A stretch of 64,000 bases of DNA from Mangrovicoccus ximenensis (GTDB taxonomy: Bacteria; Pseudomonadota; Alphaproteobacteria; Rhodobacterales; Rhodobacteraceae). Position numbers and translations under genes: made by a program. The DNA lies in NCBI RefSeq assembly GCF_003056725.1, contig NZ_QBKZ01000001.1, positions 517,140 through 581,139 of the forward strand, written 5' to 3'. This document shows, one piece after another, positions 56,710 to 64,000 of the stretch. The notes beneath the pieces are model-generated. The model ran no database searches. It was not told the DNA's origin and saw only the letters and a program-made list of their open reading frames with translations. Within the stretch, counting starts at the first letter, position 1; the number at the start of each line of letters is the position of its first letter.

Positions 56710-57108
56710 TCAGGAGCACAGGAGGCGGAAATCGGCCGTCGCCTTGCTGCCCTTCAGGTTCTGCAGGTTGAAGACGTCGAGAAAGCAGGTCTTCTTGTCC
56801 TCGAACATCCCGCGGATGTAGTACGGCCCGTTCCCGAGGGATTTCAGGTTGAGCCGGTCGCCTTGCGCAACGCAGCCCGTTCCGCGGTTCATCCGCACGG
56901 CGATGCAGCCCTCCTTGCCGCGGACCAGCGTCAGCAGGAGATGCTCGTCCGTCAGGTCGATCGACTGGCCCTCCTCGAGCGTGAACACGCCTTCGGTCAC
57001 CTGGTAGAGGCGGGCGCCGGCAACCGGGACGGCATCGCTCGGCGCGGCCGGGGATTGCGCCGCGGCGGGGCAGGCGAGAAGGATCAGTGCAAATGCGAGG
57101 TGCCGCAT
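56710..57108 (-). CDS. Secreted protein, unknown
   Basis: A 132-residue protein with signal peptide MRHLAFALILLACPAAAQ. The mature part has four cysteines (EGCIAV, GTGCVAQ, KTCFLD, RLLCS), suggesting two disulfides. No family recognised. It starts 5 bases after the stop of the next gene upstream (57113-57781) and is therefore co-transcribed with it. Confidence 0.6.
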   Translation of the reverse strand: MRHLAFALILLACPAAAQSPAAPSDAVPVAGARLYQVTEGVFTLEEGQSIDLTDEHLLLTLVRGKEGCIAVRMNRGTGCVAQGDRLNLKSLGNGPYYIRGMFEDKKTCFLDVFNLQNLKGSKATADFRLLCS

Positions 57109-57112
57109 GGTC

Positions 57113-57781
57113 TCAATCTCCCGATACCAGATAGGGTGTGCCGTTCATCGTCCTCAGGGTGAAGACCGGGCTGCCGTCCCAGCCGAAGCTGCAGCTGTCG
57201 CCCTCGTAGCAGGAAACGGTCTGTCCTGCGGCGCTGCTGTAGACCACCACGCTTGGATCGGCCCTCTTGATCAAGGCCAGGCCCTTTCCCGCGATGCCGG
57301 TCAGGCACATGTTTCGCCGGACGGGCAGCATCATCTCCGCCCCGGGGGCGATTTCGATGCAGCGGGCGCCGTACTTCCCGTCCGGCTGCGCCGGAGCAGG
57401 TGCGGGCGGCGGCGCCAAGCTCTGGCGGCGGGACTCGTAGTCGATGAGCATCTGCATCATCTGCTGGATGCAGGCGTTTTCGTCGAGTGACTGCTCCAGC
57501 CGGTGTTCCCGGAGAACTTGCTCCACGCCCTCCCAGCGGCTGGCCGAGATCTCGGCTTCCCCGCCGATGTCGCCGCCTGCCAGCCGTTTCAGGATGCTGG
57601 CCCTGGCTTCCGCGCTGAGGGTCCCGTCGGCCTCCAGGCGGTAGCCGCTTCCCGACCTGTCGCAGGCCCGTGCCGCGACCTCGGCCAATTCCGCGCCGCT
57701 GGGACCGGCCGGAACCTGTCCCGCCGCAATCACGGCCGGCAGCACAGCGACTGCCTGGAACAATCTGCGCATCTGAGCCAC
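57113..57781 (-). CDS. Secreted protein, unknown
   Basis: A 222-residue exported protein (MRRLFQAVAVLPAVIAAGQVPA leader, best start Met4). It has an N-terminal helical region, a Pro/Ala hinge (APPPAPAPAQPDG) and a C-terminal beta-rich half with paired cysteines (ARCIEIAPG, NMCLTGI, SCYEGDSCSFGWDG). The C-terminal half may be distantly similar in layout to the downstream gene product. No function can be assigned. Confidence 0.6.
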   Translation of the reverse strand: MAQMRRLFQAVAVLPAVIAAGQVPAGPSGAELAEVAARACDRSGSGYRLEADGTLSAEARASILKRLAGGDIGGEAEISASRWEGVEQVLREHRLEQSLDENACIQQMMQMLIDYESRRQSLAPPPAPAPAQPDGKYGARCIEIAPGAEMMLPVRRNMCLTGIAGKGLALIKRADPSVVVYSSAAGQTVSCYEGDSCSFGWDGSPVFTLRTMNGTPYLVSGD

Positions 57782-57827
57782 GCCTCCTCCGTCGCATTCA
57801 GATGTGTATCATGGAGGCGCCGCTTCT

Positions 57828-60023
<2,196 letters not shown>

Positions 60024-60479
60024 CGGGCAATCCTCGGCGTGTCCTGCCATTATGTGAAGCTGGATGGCCCGGGGATCAAGGCGGCGGCGGACATGGCGCG
60101 GCGGGTCCGCTGCGAGCGGGGGAGTCGCGGCGCCGGCCGCGGCAAATTCCGGGTGCAAGTGCTTGACCGAATTGCTTTGCAACCATAGGTGGAAAATTGG
60201 CTTGGAAAACAAGATGACCCAAGGTAATCTATGGGCGCAAGCAGTGGCAATGGATGCCGGCGATGACCGGCAACCCGCCCACCCCTCGCTCCCTATCGGT
60301 TGAGCCGGCATCCATCCTGCTTGCGGACCGCGCAGCCCCGGACCGCATCGGTCCATCCCGAAGCCGGGCAGGCGGCGTTTCTTCCCTTCAGCGGATGTCG
60401 GGCTTGGATGTTCTCCGGCATGATCGGCGTTGCCCGGAGCGGGTCCGCGCCCTATAGATTCCGTGACTTTGCGGAGGAC
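60024..60479. other. Gap between uvrB and the complex I subunit gene
   Basis: About 455 bases. AT-rich uvrB promoter-like sequence lies at 60160-60240. No gene, SOS box or RNA was recognised. A GGAGG site just before 60480 starts the next gene. Confidence 0.4.
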
Positions 60480-60794
60480 ATGATGCGCGCACGAATCTAC
60501 CAGCCGGCAAAAACCGCGATGCAGTCGGGTCTGGCGAAGACCAAAACTTGGATTCTCGAATTTCCGTCTGCTTCGGCGCGGGAAGTCGATCCTCTGATGG
60601 GCTGGACTTCGTCTTCGGATACCCAGGCACAGGTCCGGCTGAGCTTCGACAGCAAGGAAGCGGCGCTGGCCTATGCAGAAGCAAAGGGGCTGGAGGTTCA
60701 GGTGAGCGAGCCGCACAAGCGCAAGCCGAATGTGCGCCCCCGCGGCTATGGCGAGAATTTCGCGCCCGACCGCCGCGGCGCATGGACCCATTGA
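60480..60794 (+). CDS. Complex I accessory subunit, NDUFS4 family (ETC complex I)
   Basis: A 104-residue protein of the ETC_C1_NDUFA4/NDUFS4 family found in alphaproteobacteria and mitochondria. It has [36 protein letters not shown] and [17 protein letters not shown]-x-WTH. It is a supernumerary subunit of respiratory NADH dehydrogenase. Start at 60480 (ATGATG) with GCGGAGGAC upstream. It is a host gene flanking the left side of the transposon-like module. Confidence 0.88.
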   Translation: MMRARIYQPAKTAMQSGLAKTKTWILEFPSASAREVDPLMGWTSSSDTQAQVRLSFDSKEAALAYAEAKGLEVQVSEPHKRKPNVRPRGYGENFAPDRRGAWTH

Positions 60795-60942
60795 TGCTGT
60801 AGATCGGGGCAAAGTTGTCTCCACATTGCCTGAAATACTAAGTGACTTCAATGGGTTATTCTCGGTCACTTCCGACTGGGAGCAAAGATCCCGCGAAAAT
60901 CCGGGTAAGATCCCGCGAAGTTTTGGAAATAAAAAAAGGAAA

Positions 60943-60960
60943 AACCCGCCGAAGCGGGCT
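60943..60960 (-). terminator. Terminator at the 3' end of the tniQ unit
   Basis: On the minus strand AGCCCGC-TTCG-GCGGGTT is followed by T-rich sequence (complement of the A tract at 60931-60944). Confidence 0.75.
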
Positions 60961-60963
60961 TGA

Positions 60964-62442
60964 TCATCCGTTCTGCGGGGAAGGATCAGGCTGCAGACTT
61001 CGTGGCAACCAAGGGCCGGACCTCGACGAGAATGGACCCGATCCCGGTCCTGTCGGATGTCGGACCGCCGGGATCTTGCCTTCGATAATGTCGATGAACA
61101 GGCGTTCGAACCGGCCCGCGCCACGCTGGCACTCGTAGGAGATGGGGTGAAAGCCTTCGTCGTTCGAAGGCTGCAACATCGGCAAGCAGGCTATCTTCTT
61201 CAAGAGGTCGTCTAGGTGGGAGCGGGCGAAGACGACGTGGCGGACCGATCCGCGGCCGGACCTCGGAACCAAGGGCAACACGATACCTTCGCGATACAGG
61301 ATTTCGACTTGCCGCTTTGTCGTCCCCAGGTAATCCGGGAGATCTCGCAGGGGAACGGCCGTCTGAAACGCTTCGATGAGCGGGACGCTTGTTGCTGCGT
61401 CAAACACCATGTTCCCGCTTTCGACCTCAGTCGCCTCATCCGGGATTTCACCAAGTTTCTTGAGGAGGCGCGCGAGTCGCGACCGATCGATGCCAACCGC
61501 ATCGGAGAGGCTGTAGAGGGTGTGGAATCGCCGCTCGGTGATCTCGACACCGAGGACCGTCGTGCCGGGTTCCACAGCCGAATGCTTCACGATGTGGTCG
61601 CGCAAGATATCACGGATCGGGCCGGATGGAGTTGGCCCGGCGGTCGAGCCAATCGAAAAGCCGACCGTAATAGGCGAGAGGCCCAGCCTGCACCGCCGTG
61701 GCAGGAGACGTCCGGCGGATTGTGTCCACCGCTTCCGGTCCCTCGCTGTAGATGGAAAACCCGATGTCGGTGGCCTCTTCGGACTCGGCGGAAGACAGTT
61801 TCGTCAGGGTTACTTTGTGGCCGTACTGCAAGATGCCACCGATCATCTCGGAGGCCGCCAGAACCTGCTCCAGCGTCTGGCTTGCCATCCAGTGGGGCTC
61901 CGAGACACCACCCCCATGAACGCGGCCGCGGAGCCACGAGAGGTACTCTGGGGCTTCAGCATCAGGCTCCTGCACTGTTGCCAGGGGCACGTCGTTCAAT
62001 GCGACCCGAAGACTCGTCCCAGTGCCCTCGGGTGTCGATGACAACCACAGTCCGTGCCGGTCGCAGCGATGAATGTGACGGAAGCCCCACATCAGGCGGA
62101 AACGCCACTCGGTGGGGCCGCCGTCTTCCGCGAGGCAGGCGGGGCAGTAGCATTTCGCCTGCGGCGTCAGGAAGGTCTTCGAGATCGCTTCCCCGCGGAA
62201 CGTGCCGCCCCGCGGGAAAACGCGAATGGCATTTCGTTGCAAATCGGGCAATGCGTGCCCGGTGGCTTCGGCGAACTGTGTGATGGCTTCGGGCCGCCCG
62301 GCCTGAAATGCTCGTGGTGGATCCCGCAGTCACGCAGAAGCTGCTCCATGCCGCGGCCGGTATGGAACACCGACAGACGGTCGGCGTAGGAGGTCAGGGT
62401 CTCTGTCGGGTCGAACTGAAGTATGGGACGCAACATTGTCAT
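60964..62442 (-). pseudogene. tniQ: TniQ/TnsD-family transposition protein, frameshifted
   Basis: Starts MTMLRPILQFDPTETLTSYADRLSVFH (62442), overlapping the tniB stop by 4 bases. The typical TniQ zinc region CYCPACLAEDG ... HRCDRHGLWL follows, then a long C-terminal part with helix-turn-helix features (YSLSDAVGIDRSRLARLL). At least two frameshifts break it: one missing base near 62302 (HFR to AGRPEAI) and another near 61610 (RPDP to RDILRDHIV). TniQ/TnsD proteins choose the target site for Tn7- and Tn5053-like elements. Non-functional as read. Confidence 0.75.
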
Positions 62443-63299
62443 GCCTGCCATCCGATGGCTTCCAGTTCCCGCTTCACGGTCCCCCATTCGGCCGCATGAA
62501 AGGGGGTCATGTCGGCACCCTTCCGATCCTTGCGATAGACGGCTTCGGCGCGTTCAAGCGACAGCATTGGACGCCGCCGGGTGACTGCATCATGCAGGAT
62601 CGCCTTGGCCAGTGAGACGCTCCGTCCGATCTGTCCATTCCTGGCAAACAGGATGCGGTCAACGAAGGCGTCCTCCTCGGAGACTTCGATGCCGAGAACC
62701 TCCGCGGACTTTCGGAAATTCGTGGCAAAGATTTTGGTTTCTCGGCTTCCGGGGCGAATGTCGTCGAGGTCCAGCTCCTGAAGGCGACGGTAGGTTTCTC
62801 CCGAAGTTTCCGAGAGGATGGCTTCGCGCAGGTCTGCCACCCCGGCGATGATGAGGGATACGCCGCCCGCCGACTGGAGAATGTGCTTCATGGACTGGAT
62901 CGCACCAAGCTTGTCGCGACCGGCCCCGGGGCGAAACAGGTGGTGGCACTCATCAATCACCACAAGCTGGACGCCGACTAGGGACAGGCGATGCATGACC
63001 ATTTCCCAAGCATCTGCAGAGCGGAGCTTGGCATCGACGCGCTGATACCCTGTCGCGGCGAGGCCTGGATGGCATTCGCCGGGCAGGGCTCCGCCCGTCC
63101 GGCCCTCCGGGGCTCCGACCGGTCCTTCCCCAAACTGTCCGCGGGGACAGTTGCCTCCTGCGGAGGACCGGAGTGACCCCCGCCGGAGGATTTGCCGCTG
63201 GCGCGGACCGGCCCGACCTCCCCCGGACGATTTCCTGGGCCTCCTCATACGCCATAGGCCTGCTGGCGGCCGCGACGCCCGGACGGCACCGCGTCCCAT
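62439..63299 (-). pseudogene. tniB: TniB/TnsC-type AAA+ transposition ATPase with damaged N-terminus
   Basis: Residues corresponding to ATGYQRVDAKLRSADAWEMVMHRLSLVGVQLVVIDECHHLF (Walker B), IAGVADLREAI and LDDIRPGSRETKIFATNF are well preserved. The region that should carry Walker A (GxxGxGKT) is replaced by a Gly/Arg-rich stretch full of inverted repeats (63119-63171), followed by an IS5 scrap. Reliable homology ends near 63070. The transposase partner tniA is absent. Confidence 0.7.
63119..63171. repeat. Cluster of hairpins interrupting tniB
   Basis: Outer CCGGTCCT / AGGACCGG (63119-63126, 63164-63171), inner AACTGTCC-GCGG-GGACAGTT (63133-63152) and a small CTCC-TGC-GGAG. Same style as the insertions in the IS genes. 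Confidence 0.7.
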
Positions 63300-63410
63300 T
63301 GCATCGAGCGATCGGACCAGACGGTCAGCGATCCACGCTGCTTCAGCGCCTGGTTATGCACTTGCCAGTTGGTGGTCTTGCAGGTCGGCTCCGGCGGTCT
63401 GCTAATCGCC
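63245..63410 (-). mobile_element. N-terminal fragment of an IS5-family transposase
   Basis: Encodes TTNWQVHNQALKQRGSLTVWSDRSMQWDAVPSGRRGRQQAY, the standard start of IS5-subgroup transposases. It is truncated on both sides, wedged between tniB and the integrase fragment. Confidence 0.7.
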
Positions 63411-63454
63411 GCCGGCTATCATGCTGGATTCGCGCAGTGAATCCCCAGCCGCAT

Positions 63455-63727
63455 CTACGCAACAAGGCTTCCACGCGCAGCTTCCAGCGACAGGCGGCGC
63501 ATGTCTCCCAACAGCGCGTCCCGGCGCTTGCGGGCTTCGGGCAGGGAGCGGGTCGTTAGGCCGCGTTTGATCTCCTTGCCGAGCAGCTTGCCGTCCCACG
63601 GCTTGGGCATGCCGATCAGATGCGGCGGCGTGAGCATCCTGAAGACCCATGACTTGCCGGGTCCCCGCGGCTGGGTGAGGTACTGCATATCGTCCTGATC
63701 CACCGTTTTGTGGTCCATAATGGACAA
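63455..63727 (-). pseudogene. Tyrosine-type integrase, N-terminal fragment
   Basis: About 75 residues from MQYLTQPRGPGKSWVFRMLTPPHLIGMPKPWDG to LPEARKRRDALLGDMRRL match the N-terminal (DUF6538-like) domain of phage or island integrases. No catalytic domain follows. It starts 56 bases from the 3' end of tRNA-Arg, the classic place for an island integrase. Confidence 0.65.
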
Positions 63728-63782
63728 CGCCTTGATGGATGTTATGCGGATTTCTTGTTGAATATCAGCATCTTGCGGAAAA

Positions 63783-63859
63783 TGGCGACCCCTTCAGGAC
63801 TCGAACCTGAAACCGCGGACTTAGAAGGACCGTGCTCTATCCAGTTGAGCTAAGGGGCC
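63783..63859 (-). tRNA. tRNA-Arg (anticodon UCU)
   Basis: Reads GGCCCCT (acceptor) ... TAGCTCAACTGGATAGAGC (D arm) ... C-CUUCUAA-G (anticodon loop, UCU) ... GGTTCGAGTCC (T arm) ... AGGGGTC-G-CCA. All stems pair, and CCA is encoded. It decodes AGA and is a frequent island attachment site. I found no second copy of its 3' end in the window. Confidence 0.93.
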
Positions 63860-63926
63860 GTATGCCCTTCGTTACACCAGCCGCCATGACGGGGCCAAGC
63901 CGATTCTTCCCGTTCCGGGACCCGGG

Positions 63927-64000
63927 TTAGCGGCCGCAGGCCGCGAGCAGAGGCGCTTCCGGAACGGCGCTGTCTTCGGGCTGGTTGGTGAAGCTAAGGC
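63927..64000 (-). CDS. 3' end of an unidentified gene
   Basis: An open frame enters from the right edge and ends ...VPEAPLLAACGR with a TAA at 63927. Too short (24 codons) to identify. Confidence 0.4.
   Translation of the reverse strand, partial: LSFTNQPEDSAVPEAPLLAACGR

Noticed and set aside
63700-63860. A direct repeat of the tRNA-Arg 3' end marking an island attachment site
   Set aside because: No second copy of the tRNA 3' sequence was found in the window, so the island edge cannot be placed.

Overview
The window is GC-rich DNA from an alphaproteobacterium, most likely a Rhodobacteraceae relative; the genus cannot be fixed from sequence alone. The pointers are a Rhodobacterales-style yjbF/yjbH capsule-type locus, a fused CysN-CysC next to CysD, a mitochondrial-type complex I accessory subunit (NDUFS4 family), a GyrB C-terminus of alphaproteobacterial type and RirA/Irr-like iron boxes.

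Layout. 0-1.5 kb: end of a branched-chain amino-acid ABC locus (substrate-binding protein, LivH) that runs into an AraC regulator lacking its DNA-binding domain. 2.4-6.1 kb: an amine dehydrogenase operon (heavy chain, MauE, MauD, TTQ light chain, two c-type cytochromes), closer to aromatic amine dehydrogenase (aau) than to methylamine dehydrogenase. 6.2-8.6 kb: broken IS3, IS110 and IS5 elements. 8.7-14.5 kb: a 5.8-kb fragment of a giant repetitive surface protein, truncated at both ends. 14.5-34.1 kb: an exopolysaccharide island covering GDP-fucose, GDP-mannose, UDP-glucuronate, UDP-galacturonate and UDP-galactose supply, a priming sugar-phosphate transferase, a GT4 glycosyltransferase, a Wza-like exporter, YjbF, YjbH and a Thr-tailed GfcA/YjbE-like peptide, followed by the sulfate-activation genes cysNC and cysD. 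34.2-45.9 kb: a dense pile of decayed IS110, IS5, IS3 and IS256 copies around one intact GH13 glucosidase gene. 46-50.5 kb: iron genes (frameshifted dps, DUF1289, imelysin, a small ORF overlapping hemP, MFS). 50.9-60.8 kb: a PAS-containing cytoplasmic chemoreceptor, a 5'-truncated gyrB joined to a hemerythrin fragment, a small EamA-type transporter, two secreted proteins, uvrB and the complex I subunit. 61-64 kb: a decayed Tn7/Tn5053-like module (tniQ, tniB), an IS5 scrap, the start of a tyrosine integrase, and tRNA-Arg(UCU).

The most unusual signal is in the insertion sequences. Their dead transposase genes are interrupted by many short (about 25-45 bp) palindromic insertions. One group shares a central core close to GCGCCAYYGGTCCGAGC, flanked by arms that differ from copy to copy yet stay self-complementary. 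A second group is perfect hairpins around TCC-GGN-GGA. In several places removing the insertion restores a normal transposase reading frame. Identical 42-bp copies sit in different IS families, and one copy is nested inside another. I saw them almost only in mobile-element sequence, and none in the one intact IS110 copy. Separately, three places join two truncated non-mobile genes with no IS between them (near 1.49, 14.47 and 55.86 kb), which means either deletions or assembly misjoins.
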